Positions 25,071-36,722 of a DNA stretch of 64,000 nucleotides are shown one piece after another (within the stretch, counting starts at the first letter, position 1; the number at the start of each line of letters is the position of its first letter). The notes below the pieces were generated by a model. That model worked only from the letters and a program-made list of their open reading frames with translations. It was not told the DNA's origin and searched no databases. The stretch lies in assembly GCA_020747015.1 (NCBI GenBank), contig JAGTJM010000070.1:62001-126000 (forward strand). The letters are read 5' to 3'. The translations under genes were made by a program, and so were the position numbers. This DNA comes from Pyrenochaeta sp. MPI-SDFR-AT-0127 (taxonomy: Eukaryota > Ascomycota > Dothideomycetes > Pleosporales > Cucurbitariaceae).

Positions 25071-25776
25071 TGCGAGGTGTGCCTTGATTTCGTTGAGCTG
25101 TTGAAGGTTTGGCCTATGTCTCCGTATGAGCCAAGGTGTGAGATGCAGACTACACGTTGTAAAGTTGCATTACTCTACACGACCTATTCACTGCCTTTAT
25201 GAAGCCTGCCTCACGACATCGAAGCTCTGGACTGAGGTCGACATGGGGTCACTAACGCTAAATGGCTGCATTATAACGTTGCTGTGATGCGCAGTCTTAC
25301 TTGTTCGTCCAGCAGGGGTCATGGACTGAATGGACAAACACTCTGGCTAACTAATCGCGTCTCATTTTCGATTGTTCAGTGTTGGCTGTTATTTTGGCAC
25401 AGACGAGATGAGCCAAAAAAATGTGCAGCCGACTGTAATACACTCTAGTATCTACAATCATCGAGCTATCCGTTTGCTCTTGTAAACACACTGCCCAGCA
25501 TCATGTGTATTTCAAACCTTGTGACATTATGATCTAGCAAAGCGCTCCTCTCCGCATGGCAAAGAGCTTTCTTTGTCTCGGCACATGCTCGTATCTCGCA
25601 TATCATCCCGCACAAGCAGCCGGAGAGACGGTTGCGCCGTCGGCTAGTTCCGGTTCAGCCTAATTGAGCTGAAGAGCATAACGTTATGCTACGAACACAC
25701 CGGTATATCAACATGCACCAAACTGGCATGGGACATCGGTTACTGGGCTTAACGTAAAGGTTCAGACACTTACAAC
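25071..25776. promoter_or_regulatory. Divergent intergenic region upstream of the membrane protein and bZIP genes
   Basis: A 706-nt spacer between two divergent starts, so it should contain both promoters. No specific binding site was recognised. Confidence 0.45.
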
Positions 25777-26937
25777 ATGCCTGCCGAAAGGACCAAAAAG
25801 ACCAAAACTTCAGAGAGCGTCCCAGATGCGGGCAACCCGGATCGGAAGAGAGTCCTCAATGTGCTTGCTCAAAGGAGATATCGTAAGCCTTGCAGAAACC
25901 ATCTTCTGGCGAGGTAAACTTTGCTACTGACATGATTTGCTAGGACAAAGACGAAAAGAGAGGCTAGAAGCTTTGGAAGCGCAAGCAAAAGGCGTCGCAC
26001 TACAGCAAAGCAGGCACCAATGCGCTGATGTTAGGCCCCTACCCGAGCCACAACTTTCACTTGACTCCTGTTCTGGCTCAACTATAGACATTGCTACGGT
26101 TGAAGAAGTCGCTAGAACGATTTCCGATGAATGTTCGCCGCCTTTCGACTTCGACCAAGTTCCGTTTGATTTGGATTTCATCCAAGATCTAAATGGTGAG
26201 CTTTTGCATCTACTTGCTGCATGTATTCTGACCCTCTGCAAGCCCTACCATCCCTCCTGAGCCCCACAATCTCCACGGCCTCACCAACACCACCAACCTT
26301 ATTCCCTCTCACAGCGGACGGTGCGGTCCTCAGCATGCCGCTTCTCAACGCTCTCCATGCATTTGCTAGCATTGCCATGGTCCTTGATGTCGCAACACAT
26401 ATCTGGGACCCTTTCTACCTACATGTTCTCCCCGCATCAATACCAGCCCTATCAACCTTACCGGTGAATCTACACCCTGTTGCCGCTCAGTACACAGTGC
26501 CCCATCATCCTATTCTTGATCTTCTTCCCTGGCCGAGTGTCAGAGAGAAATTGATATGCGTACTTTCTCTGCCCTCCTTCTTCCGCCCACCAATCGCCCA
26601 AGAGGAACAAGACGATCATGGTGGCTTCTCTACCGCGGCATCTCTCTTATCAGACCGCTGCAACGTCACCAGTAGCCATGGTGCCGTGAAACAAAGTGGT
26701 GCAATCGTGCAACTCGTCCAAGACATGGACGACTTTCAAGATGGCGGTGGCGTGAGGGTTCACGGAAACACAACAACATGGCATGAAGGTAACGAGCTAG
26801 TAGAGGAGTCTTGGGAGATTGGCGATTCATTCTATCACAAGTGGTGGTGGTGTCTTGATCATAGAATTGTGGAGGTAAGTAATCGAAGGAGGAGGGAGAG
26901 AGGCTTGGGGCGACTGAAAATGATGGAGAAAACGTAG
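25777..26937 (+). CDS. bZIP transcription factor with DUF3425-type C-terminus
   Basis: Three exons, 25777-25882, 25944-26195 and 26243-26937, give 350 residues. The introns are 61 and 47 nt, with TACTGAC and TTCTGAC branch sites. The first junction falls inside the basic region and rebuilds RKRVLNVLAQRRYRQRRKER, followed by a short heptad region (LEALEAQAK). The C-terminal third carries the aromatic pattern of DUF3425 fungal bZIP proteins: HPILDLLPWPSVREKLI and, near the end, ESWEIGDSFYHKWWWCLDHR. Such proteins are nuclear DNA-binding regulators, often of stress or secondary metabolism, but the target is unknown here. The stop lies only 73 nt from the stop of the convergent minus-strand gene. 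Confidence 0.87.
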
Positions 26938-27010
26938 ATTGGGGAGTACTGTGCATAACCACGCGTTTTGGGATAAAATGAAACATATGGGTATATCATG
27001 TCAACCTACA

Positions 27011-28317
27011 TCAGCCACCAGCACCACCAGCGCCTTGGCCGCTTTCAGACAGAATGGACAGAACACTTTGCCTCTTCTCCTTCTCGCTCATGACCATGCA
27101 TAGGCCCGTAGCTAAAATGACTTTGTAAAGAGTGCTTTTCTTCAGTTCTGAGACTTTGATGGTCTCGTCGTCAGCCTTGTCCTGCAGCTCTACTGAGGGA
27201 GCTTGAGCGAGCATCTTCGGTGCATACTCATTCACTAGGCGCACTATGGCTGCATCAAAGAGCTCCAATGTTCCGCTCTTCTTACTCGCAACTGATGAGG
27301 TATACTTGCCCAAGCAAATCTCGGGTCGATTGTCTCCCTTTGCATCGGCAATGCCTGGCAGTTTAGCAACAATCTTGAGGTGGTTGAAGCGAAGAAAAAA
27401 ACCACAAGTCCTCGACTCATTGATTGTGCCTGTGCCCTTCCAATAAAAGTCGATGCCACCATAGTGGAAATAATAACTTCTCGTGTGTCGCGAAAGTGGG
27501 CTTATCCAACGCAGATACACAACTTCATCAGCCTTGGCAGCTCTATCAAGCTCAAGGTCGTCGTCTTCGAGAGCGTCAGGGTCAACACCCACGCCAGCTT
27601 TGCGATTCTCCTTCACCGAGCGCACAAACGCCTTTCCAGTCTCGCCCCATAATCGCCAAGTCCGGACCTTGTATCCTTTCAGCTTTCGATCATCGACTTG
27701 GAGTGCTTGTTTGTCGCCTCCATGATGCTTCCATGCAACCACACCACGCGGATCCAAGACGCCTGGCTGTGCGATCGAAGGGCCCAATTGCAATTTATAC
27801 TCTTTCCAGAACCAACCTTCATGTATAAGCACAACAGGTGTTGCATGCTTCGTTTTACCGCTATATAAAACGCGGGGCGGCATGTGGAAAGCGAGATACG
27901 GTGTATGCAGGAAAAAGGCACTGTCATTTGAGACGACAACAGGTAGGCCAGAGTTCTTGCGTGCCTTCCTCTCTTTACGTTTGGCCTTCTGCTCTTTGAA
28001 CGTTGGGCCTGAAAGCCGCTCCTTGGAAGGATCTGTAACCGGCAATATGTCTTTGTGGCTCTCTTTTTTGTGATAGATGTGGAAAGTCGATCGTGATTCT
28101 CCGGCTACCACTGATGTGACGTCAGGGTCAGTGGCAAGGCGGGTAACATCAACGCCATTGAGTGATGATATGGAAGAGGTGCAAGTCTGAATAGACTATC
28201 TACCATAAGCCATTCCAAGCGACAACCTTGCGACTGCTGATATAGACGTACCTGGTACAAAGCCTCTTCATCCTTCATTGCAACCATAGCATGTCCTGGA
28301 CTAAATGCAGCTACCAT
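27011..28317 (-). CDS. Conserved hypothetical protein, 413 residues
   Basis: Two exons, 28317-28252 and 28186-27011, with a 65-nt intron (GTACGT..ATTCAG). Exon 1 encodes MVAAFSPGHAMVAMKDEEAL. A Lys/Arg-rich helix (KEQKAKRKERKARKN) precedes a globular part rich in Trp/Tyr beta-strand-like segments: PVVLIHEGWFWKEYKLQLG, GVVAWKHHGG, SYYFHYGGIDFYWKGTG and FFLRFNHLKIVAKLP. The pattern resembles a beta-barrel such as tubby-like or LURP-one folds, but I cannot assign it. The C-terminus has a short hydrophobic helix (LYKVILATGLCMVMS) and a Gly-rich tail. No signal peptide. It is divergent from the DnaJC28-like gene and convergent with the bZIP gene. Confidence 0.72.
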
Positions 28318-28766
28318 GATTCATATCCTGCCGGCTCATCAGGCCCCATTTAGTCTTGCTCCGTCACGTAGCAGGCTGCTGGTGTTCTAAGAACCACTAC
28401 AGCCCGTGGTGTTTGTTACAAGCGCACTTTCATGATTAAAGGGCGAGCAGTGAGTGAATGCCAAGGCGCTCAGCCACCACCAGATCGGCTCGCTTTGCTC
28501 GTATAGAGAACGGGAAATGATGTCTGTCGGTCAGATACTTGTGTGGGCCGTATGCTGCTTGTCCAGAAGCGGCGTGCCAGTTCCATTGGGCGCTGCTGGG
28601 GACACAGGTGACAGAGGCGACGGATAGTGGTGCTTATCGATAGCACAACGCGCCCCAGGATAGTCAGCCACCAGGCGCCATGACGCGAACGACTCTGTTC
28701 TTGTTGTCCAGCATCAGCTCCCACGTTTTTGTTAACTCTGGTTCAATTCTTGTCATCACTCTCTGT
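28318..28766. promoter_or_regulatory. Divergent promoter region
   Basis: A spacer between the divergent starts of the 413-residue protein and the DUF1992 protein. Its final part (28680 onward) is also open in frame with the DUF1992 protein and could be an N-terminal extension. Confidence 0.45.
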
Positions 28767-30482
28767 ATGCTGGCACTTGCTGTCTCAAGACGACACATTC
28801 GCGCACGCTGCCTGTGCGCAAATCGCAGATGGCGACATAGCAGGCTCGCTGTTGCTGGCAGCTTTGTGAGGCAGTACGGCGATGCAGCTGCTCAGCGCAA
28901 GCAGCTGGATGAAGGACATGATGGGCAGAATGATTGTCATGAAGAAGCACAGCATGTGTTGGGACGGGATGATGCAAAGCAGGAGGGAGCCTTGACGCGA
29001 CGACTTCGGGCCATGAGCGAGGAAGCCATGGAATCTGGGGGGCATGGCGCTCTGAAGTCTCTGGAAGACGCCGGCTTCAGTGGGGAGCTCAAGGCTCAGC
29101 TTGAACAACGTATTGCCGCTGCGAACTTGAGGTCGTCCGAAGCAGACTTGTCCACCGCCGCCTCTCGCCACACGCGCGACCTTGCCACGGCCGAACCGTG
29201 GACAGGCAGCGAGTCGATCCACGATGCAAGCCTGCGCATGCTCAACGACGCCCACAAGCCTATGCGACTGGGAAGGCCACCAAAGGCACCAGGCGTGCAG
29301 CCACCACAGGCAATTGACACTGGGCACAAGCGCAGCAAAGAAGAGCGCGGACATAGGCTGGCCAACGCCCGTGATAGAAGTACCGTCTACGCCAGCCTGA
29401 AAGATGATGCAGACTTGGAAGCTGCAGAGCGCGAGAAGCGATTCCAAGCGCTGAAGGAAAGGTTTGAGCCGCATGCAAGGGCAATCGTCCCAGGCTCTAT
29501 CCAAGGGCTTGCGTCACTGGCAAACAAGAGAATCGAGGACGCCATTGCCCGTGGTCAGTTCAAGAACATACCTCGTGGCAAGGGCAAGAATGTTGAGCGA
29601 GACTACAATGCCTCGAGCCCATTCATCGATACGACCGAGTACTTTATGAACAAGATCATACAGAAGCAAGACATTGTGCCGCCATGGATCGAAAAACAGC
29701 AGGAACTAGCATCGGCAGCAGCCAAATTTCGCAGTCGACTGAGAGCCGACTGGAAGAGACACGCTGCCCGTATGATAGCGAGCAGGGGCGGATCGTTGCA
29801 AGACCAGATTCGCAGAGCGGAAGCATATGCGAGCGCAGAGCTCATTGCGAATCCGATGAAGCGACGGCAGGAAACCCTTACGGCAGTAAATGACAATGGT
29901 CATTTTTCTCAGATATCTCTTTCTGGGGGGCTCAAGGTGACATCTCGAGATCCATCGAGCATGGCTGCCGAAGCAAGCCAAGAGATTACCATCGAGAGGA
30001 TCACCCTCGACACCTCCACCGAAGTCATCTCACGTGACTTGGTGACACCCATAGTTGAAGCCACTCCCACGCTAGGCTCTCCCGCACCAATTGTGCCGCC
30101 AGCACCCAAGCCTTTCCGTGACTCTGACTGGGAACGCATTGAGCTCACTTATCAGACTCTCGCAATCAAAGACCTCAACGATAAGGCGCGCTCCTATAAT
30201 CTCCTGGCTCCTGAGCTTGCTAAAAGACCGTACTTTAACCTTCAACGTGAGCTGATGTCTTGCTATGCCGATGTTGCACCTCGAATCGCAGCCGCTATAC
30301 TGGATCGTGCCCGTATGCCGCCCAAGAGCGCGAAGAGCTGGCATAATTCGGGAGAGAAGAGCGTGTTTGACAGCATGACAGGTGGACCGGTCAGAGTCCG
30401 AGATGAGAGGAAGGATAAGCAATACGGGCTAAAACAGTTCTGGAAAGAGCTTTGGGCCAGCAAACCGGCCTCGCCAATCTAA
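28767..30482 (+). CDS. DnaJ homolog subfamily C member 28-type protein (DUF1992)
   Basis: Intronless, 571 residues from the ATG at 28767. The frame is open back to another ATG at 28680, which would give 600. I prefer 28767 because MLALAVSRRHIRARCL begins an Arg-rich stretch without acidic residues, like a mitochondrial presequence. The conserved DUF1992/DJC28 core is near residues 200-310: VPGSIQGLASLANKRIEDAI followed by ARGQFKNIPRGKGKNVERDY. A C-terminal helical part includes SYNLLAPELAKRPYFNLQRE. Fungal members lack the J domain and are of unknown function, probably mitochondrial. Codon use and the uninterrupted frame support a real gene. Confidence 0.85.
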   Translation: MLALAVSRRHIRARCLCANRRWRHSRLAVAGSFVRQYGDAAAQRKQLDEGHDGQNDCHEEAQHVLGRDDAKQEGALTRRLRAMSEEAMESGGHGALKSLEDAGFSGELKAQLEQRIAAANLRSSEADLSTAASRHTRDLATAEPWTGSESIHDASLRMLNDAHKPMRLGRPPKAPGVQPPQAIDTGHKRSKEERGHRLANARDRSTVYASLKDDADLEAAEREKRFQALKERFEPHARAIVPGSIQGLASLANKRIEDAIARGQFKNIPRGKGKNVERDYNASSPFIDTTEYFMNKIIQKQDIVPPWIEKQQELASAAAKFRSRLRADWKRHAARMIASRGGSLQDQIRRAEAYASAELIANPMKRRQETLTAVNDNGHFSQISLSGGLKVTSRDPSSMAAEASQEITIERITLDTSTEVISRDLVTPIVEATPTLGSPAPIVPPAPKPFRDSDWERIELTYQTLAIKDLNDKARSYNLLAPELAKRPYFNLQRELMSCYADVAPRIAAAILDRARMPPKSAKSWHNSGEKSVFDSMTGGPVRVRDERKDKQYGLKQFWKELWASKPASPI

Positions 30483-31576
30483 ATTTGTTGTCCTCCGCGG
30501 AAGCCAGCTGTTTTGTTAAATATGTCCAACACAAATGCACGGGGTCAGCAAGACCTACGGTCAGCCTACTACCTAATCAGGTAGCAGCCCCGTCTCAGAA
30601 GGCAGTTACTCGCTTCTCCCATACCTAGTCCAGTACACAGCATTTCAAATTTACACCGCGGACGCACATTCGTTCAGAAGGAGTTGGGCAACTGCATGAG
30701 CTTGCAAGAAATACTGCATGATCGGTACCGGCTGACTGGCTCGATGACGCAAGATTGATATGCTATCGATTAACACTGTGAGCAGGTGTTTGGACGCCTT
30801 TCCGTCAGGGAAATTGTTATTCGATTGATACTTGGCGCCTCCTCATTCTCATACTGAAAATGCTGCTTCGTCAAAATGTACCCTGAAATATACACACGGA
30901 GACAAAGATAGTTTGAGGGTCGGTGTAAATAAGATGCTTGGAAGCACAGCATATGCAGCATCAATGTGGAAACACACCACACAATGCATATAAGTGGCTT
31001 AAAATACATGTATTTCACTCCTGGGGATCCGCCCATTGGAAGCCAGTCATCGTTTAATGTGTGTGTGAAATATGATGTGCTAATGTATCTTCCAAGATAA
31101 AACTACCTTAAGCCCCTTTCATGCAAGATGGTTGACTTAATCGCAGTCGCCCTTGCCTATTGTCCATATACCTTGTGCTGTTCACGGCACACGCCCCTAC
31201 TCACCTCGATCATGTGCCAGCTGTGGCGTCCCTAGATCCATGCCCAATACTCAATGCACTGCCAGCATCCAGTCCAGCCTGTGTGCCTATAATGCTTCAC
31301 TAAGCCTTGGCTTGCACGCAACAACCTTCTCCTTGCTGACGTGGTTCACCATGCGAGTCACCAAAAGGTCCACTGGTTCCACTTCGGAAGCTCCCCTATC
31401 GCAAAAAAGCTTGTTCTCTCGATTAGTTGACAAGGAGGCAATCTGAAAACAAGGGCAGCAGGGTCCTATAGCAATGGCCTTCGTGCTTTTGCCCGCGCCA
31501 TCGTACGGCTGACAAAAGCATATCCTCATGGCGTATCCGGGAAGCGAGTCTAGCAGCCCTGAATTTTGCTTCATCT
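30483..31576. other. 1.1 kb intergenic interval
   Basis: No supported gene. It holds the 3' flanks of two convergent genes. Confidence 0.5.
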
Positions 31577-33739
31577 TCAGTCGTCGAGTTGGCCGGCTGC
31601 ACTTACCGGCAGTAGATACACTAATTTCTTTTTCTGAAACTTATTGGCGCGTATGCATGTGCATGCGCTTGCATTCCTGTCGTTGATCATACGCCCATTC
31701 TTTCCCCTCCAAGCCGATGAGGGCGTCGCTAACGTCAAAATACGAGCTTTGTCAATGTTTATCCTACTGATCAAATCGTGAATAGTGGAACGAATGCGTT
31801 GGTGTTTACAGCGTGAAGTAGTTTTGTGCGGCACGCGTGCCGCTTCGGTCTGACACTTAGAGCTGTTGTTCGTGACCACACCACCGCAGCCCGCGACTGA
31901 AGAATTAGACATGATGAGGGATTTATGAGAATCGATCTGTGGTCCCTCATAGCGCTGGTAATCGTGACGATATTTAGGATGGGCTGGAAGCGGAGCTAAG
32001 GCAGCGTGTTTGTTGTAGTATGAGGTGGTAATGGAAAGTGAGCCATAGAAATCGTATGCGCTCTTCCCTGGAACTGAGATCCTTTCAAGCTGAATGAGGT
32101 TACCAGACAGCGAATAGAAGGATATATTTGGGGTATTGTAGTTGCGTCGCACGATTCCTGTCGCTGCCGCTATGGGGAGTAGAGATGAGAGTGCGGATGA
32201 AGTTAACAAGCGGCGTGGTGTTTCAGTTGCAGGGACTCGGAGGGGCTTCAGAGACCTTGCAAAGGAGGTTTGATGCTCGTGCTCTACCATTTGTGGTGTG
32301 AACCGCATCGGCGCCACCGGTTTGGATGTGGGTGAGCTGGCCACGGTGTGTAAAGATTCGTGATGTAAGTCAAGGTCAACACCGAGTACGGTTCCCGAGT
32401 ACGAGGTAGATGTTGTGCTACAGAAACTTGCATTTCGACTCGGCTCCCTTGCATGATCACAATCAGTTACCAAAGGGGTGCTGTTAAGTGAGACAGAGAC
32501 GCCTTCCGATGTTAAATGAGCTGATGCATCATTCTTACACTTATTCAGTAGTGCTGGCATCTGAGCCAAACCGTCATCATGCACTGCAGCGCGTGGTTTT
32601 GGTTGTACAAGGTGCACCGAGGTGGATCGTTCACGCGAGCGCGTTGTGTCCATTGGTGTCAGCAGATTAGGTATATATACGAAGTCAACTTCCGTATTCA
32701 ATACAAGCAGAGGAGTGATTAAGGGCACGTACGAATGAGCTGAGAGTGCAGAGTCTGCTGTAAAACCCTTTCGATTTCTAGCCTGAGAATGTGGTCTGAA
32801 CGCACAGGTTGTGCTCAACGGCAACGCCGGCATAAGATATGGGGTTTCGAAGCTGTAGTCGCCCCTTTGAACGGTTTCACATCTCGGTAATCGATGTTGC
32901 GAACTGCTTTCGCTCGTCTTCACCTGATCATCTAGGACATCTTGTCTCGCTGACGACGAAAACCCGGCCTCCCAACCAGCTCGGACATTCTGTAATACCC
33001 CGCAAGGAAAGGCTCTCGAATTTCGGTCTACCAAAGTATGGTATATATCGTTTTGGGAACCAGTGTATTGTGGTTGCTCGAGGGAAAGTGATACTAGTGG
33101 CGTTGTGGTATATGTCACTGGACGTGGTATTCGGCAATCCTGACCTGAAAGGTCCTCCCTTGCGTCGGTCATTACACATAGAGCACTTTGTAATGCATCC
33201 TCATTAGGCCGATGAAGTGCAATCTCATTCGATATCCATGATGCTTTATGTGAAGTTTGGCTCGAAGAAGCGCGCTCAGTGACTTCGAGCGAACGATCGT
33301 AAGCAAACCTTACCAAGGGGTAGTGCGAGTTGAGCGTAGGACATGAGCCCTGCTCGACGATTGTAGCCAGCGGTCCTGTATTGGAGCGATTGGCGAGTCG
33401 GACGGCAAGATTGTAAGGATTTTCTCGAGCTTTACCCTGCTGAAGGCGTCTGCCAACCTGGCTGTCAAAGGCTCCAAATTCTCCAATGTGGCAAATGTAA
33501 CCTTCAGTGTCTTGTACTGATTCATGCGTGCTGCAACTTGGCGGCATATTCGTGTGGGATAACGCTCTGTGATAGGTTAACGGGTCTTGTGTGACAACAT
33601 ATTCCTGGTCAGGCTGCCCGCTCTGTTCTTCCGCCAAGTCAAGTGCTGCAGGATCGTATGGCGGTGTACTAGCGCTAGAAAAGAGATCGTGGCCATTTAT
33701 ATCCAGTAAACGGCGGCTGTGAGATTGAGACTGCAGCAT
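31577..33739 (-). CDS. Intronless 720-residue orphan protein
   Basis: One uninterrupted frame from the ATG at 33739 (MLQSQSHSRRLLDINGHDLF) to the stop at 31577. No domain was recognised. The protein is Ser/Thr/Pro-rich and predicted mostly disordered. It has scattered short conserved-looking stretches such as RNYNTPNISFYSLSGNLIQL near residue 540 and a basic C-terminal part (TTSRCKHQRIRSTIHDLISR) ending with a CxC (ACTCI). There is no signal peptide or membrane segment. A 720-codon frame by chance is very unlikely, so I accept it as coding, probably lineage-specific. An RNA-level check would settle start and splicing. Confidence 0.6.
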   Translation of the reverse strand: MLQSQSHSRRLLDINGHDLFSSASTPPYDPAALDLAEEQSGQPDQEYVVTQDPLTYHRALSHTNMPPSCSTHESVQDTEGYICHIGEFGAFDSQVGRRLQQGKARENPYNLAVRLANRSNTGPLATIVEQGSCPTLNSHYPLVRFAYDRSLEVTERASSSQTSHKASWISNEIALHRPNEDALQSALCVMTDAREDLSGQDCRIPRPVTYTTTPLVSLSLEQPQYTGSQNDIYHTLVDRNSRAFPCGVLQNVRAGWEAGFSSSARQDVLDDQVKTSESSSQHRLPRCETVQRGDYSFETPYLMPALPLSTTCAFRPHSQARNRKGFTADSALSAHSYVPLITPLLVLNTEVDFVYIPNLLTPMDTTRSRERSTSVHLVQPKPRAAVHDDGLAQMPALLNKCKNDASAHLTSEGVSVSLNSTPLVTDCDHAREPSRNASFCSTTSTSYSGTVLGVDLDLHHESLHTVASSPTSKPVAPMRFTPQMVEHEHQTSFARSLKPLRVPATETPRRLLTSSALSSLLPIAAATGIVRRNYNTPNISFYSLSGNLIQLERISVPGKSAYDFYGSLSITTSYYNKHAALAPLPAHPKYRHDYQRYEGPQIDSHKSLIMSNSSVAGCGGVVTNNSSKCQTEAARVPHKTTSRCKHQRIRSTIHDLISRINIDKARILTLATPSSAWRGKNGRMINDRNASACTCIRANKFQKKKLVYLLPVSAAGQLDD

Positions 33740-36722
33740 AGTGCTCAATACAAGGCACAAATGACTGTCCAGAGATGCGAAGCTGAATGATGTTTAGATC
33801 GTGATGAACCTGTGCAATGTTTGATCACTGTCGAAGGAAAACATGCCTGCGTCCCTCACCGCAGAGCCACTGCTAGTTTTTTATTGCAAAGACTTGCGCT
33901 TTACTCAATTAAATTGTTGGGAAGGACTATAGGCGGGTCTAAGGTAGCCACCCCTCCGTAACTGATTCAACGAAGGGAAGGAGTTTGCCCCGAGAAGTCT
34001 ATTCAAAGCAACATGTTCAGCCTTCATGATCGAGCATAATTTCAACGTACAGGTTCAAGTGAAGTGAAACCTTTTTTCCGCGGTAGCATTGAGTCTTGTG
34101 TAATGCGAAGAAATGCCCAATGCAAAAAATTATATGCATAGGACGATCCTGAGCGCAACCCCTAGTTGACACCCAAAAGTAATCATGGCGGCTTTTGATT
34201 CACTGGCTGACAGCCACTCTGACACGTCTCGCCTTTGGTTGCCCAGACTAGTCGGTCATGCAGGAAGATGCCGCAAAGGGCACACATCTGCAAGTCGACA
34301 TCAGCATATGACAATAATGGAGTGCCTTCTTTGATGCCGAGGGATAAAAGAGATGCTCCAAAACTGCAACAGAGTACGTTGTGTTAGTCATATCGCACAG
34401 TCTTGCATGGGCTGAATGGTTTTAGACAGCTTTTCAATTGGACCAAATGTGACGGATTGAGTCGACACCTAGTTACACAAGGCGCGCAATGTACCCAGCA
34501 TATGACTTTCTTTTTTAGGAATACCGCCGAGGACATCGATTTTGAGTGGGAGAACGCCTTTGAGTTGCTGACATGACTTTGACCGGGTACACGGCGGCAA
34601 GTTCTGGTGCTGTGCGAGTGCGGCAACAACATAATTGCTTATTTCGCTGTGATTTAATTGTGACGTTTAGACGACATGAGTATCCTACAAGGGGTGGCAC
34701 TCGCTGTTTGCAATGGCGTTAAGCGCTGGAGCTACCTTGCGGTATGGCTCATCTATACCTTGGCTTTTGAAAATCAGAAAGAATCGCTACATTGCAACCA
34801 CTTCGAAAGCGCGGTGATTGCCGTAATTGTGAAGGGCGCAGGCGCATAAACAAACCCTACCTCACATGTTCTGAAGGTCAGTATCTAATAGCTGCACAGT
34901 TCCAGGTGATTTTCAAGGCAAGGCTTAGTGTTGTTGAAATTGAGGATGTCGTGTTGGAGGAGCGGATGTTGTCTGCGGAACGGGACGGCACGGCTAGATG
35001 GGGATTGTGGCTTTACACGGATCGGCGCGTATACAGATGAACTAGCGAAACGGGTATCGATTGGTCGGATTAACAACCCGGGCAAATGTTACAGAACCAG
35101 GGTGACCCACACACTTGACAGACTGCGAACCACAACACAAATGCAGGACCGGCCAAAAAGCAAGGAGCAAGAAGTGTCCCTCTCGGTATGATCCATCACT
35201 ACTGTGTGTGCACAAGAAGCCTGCCGTCCAGCTGTCCTTTATCAATTCACCCGCAACTCTCCCTTATGACTGCCTCTGGACCACTGTGCCGTGATTAAGC
35301 TGTGTGCTACCTTGTGGCGCTAGAAAGCCTTCCATTGCGGGTTTCCAGAAGACGCCGGGCAGTCTTACACCATGTGCACACGGCAGCTCGCCGTGGCCAA
35401 ATTTCAAGCATGACATCTCATGACCCAAACTTGTCGATTTACATCAATCAAATCCCTGAGGTGGTGGCTCAAGCTCGAGTGGAGACCAATCATACGATGA
35501 TCGAGGAAGTTTCGTCCTGGATCAGCTTGGCGCGTAATGTTGACGATCCATTGGCCTGGAATGGCGTAGTGATCACTGCCCAGCAATGTCGACGTTTATA
35601 CGAGTATTCTCCCAGTTTGAGCTATACTGCAGACTGCTTCTTGAGCTCTTGCTGGGAAAATGCCACCATGTCGTATGCCCTTGTGGCGTTGAGCCGTCGC
35701 AGTTCCTTACGGTTGATCGACTGATTCCTAGGCCAGAACATGAAGTGACTCGTCCCTTTCAAAGGCAAAAAACCCGTTTCGAAACATGCGTGTTTGTATT
35801 GCCTCGCGGACCAATATCGAGCCAAGGTCTGTAAGAAGCCAGCGAGCCGATGCCTCTACTATTGGGCCGCCCATTGGCAACCTGCTCTCTTCAGCGAACG
35901 CCAGGTAGCAGCCGCATCCCAGTACTTCGTCATGTCGTAGTCACCCACACCCGCGGCAGCTCTTTTTTAGTCTCTTTGGTTCCGAATAGCGCCCATATCC
36001 ATGGGCCTGGCTCTTGGAACCGTCTTTTATCCGCCTCATAGCCCAGTAACCCATTACCTCCCAATGGGAAAGGGTTTTTCGGGACGTACAATGTGTACAC
36101 GCTATTCTAATTGGCGCAGGAGATATTGACTGTGGAGTCCAACGCAAGCTGCGATCCAGGGTTGGAGGTACGTGTAGCCAGTGTCCGCAGTGCGGCGCCC
36201 TTGTAACAAATCAGGGTAACAGGACCGTGAGCAACCATCTGTCGTTGCTGCATGGAAATATACGCGAGGGATAGCGTGACCCACCGTGACCGCATCCAAC
36301 GATCGGCGACCATTACGAAGGGCCCGAGATTGCCGCACGCGAGAATGCGTTGGTCTTCGCCAGCTGCATGAGAAGAACTTCTTTGAAGATTTGGCGCTTC
36401 GGTCCGAAAGAGTAGTGGTGGATATAGTCGGATTCGATCGACTTGTGGAGTCTCATTGCGACCCGCATATTCTGTGCTGCAGGCGTATGCGCCCAGCGTC
36501 CCACAGCGGTGGTGGTTAGTAAGATAACGGGGTCTCATCGTCACATGACGGTAGACTTAAGGTGTGTCCTAGAGCCAGTAAGTGCCTTGCATCAAACTAT
36601 AAAGCTGAGGCGTACTGTAAGCGTCTTGTTAATACTGCCGAGTGAATCTCCACGCTCTCCAGCCTCTATAGCGCCAATTTTTCTGTAAGATTGACTATCC
36701 TCTCAGGTAACTTCGCCTGAAC
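33740..36722. other. 3 kb degenerate accessory interval
   Basis: No intact gene was found. Around 34795-34880 a stretch reads KRGDCRNCEGRRRINKPYL and resembles a Zn2Cys6 finger lacking its third cysteine. Around 35410-35720 a 100-codon open frame (TSHDPNLSIYINQIPEVVAQ) has coding-like composition. Around 36320-36500 the plus strand reads ENALVFASCMRRTSLKIW before stops. These may be remnants of one or more decayed regulator genes, but I cannot join them. Confidence 0.35.
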
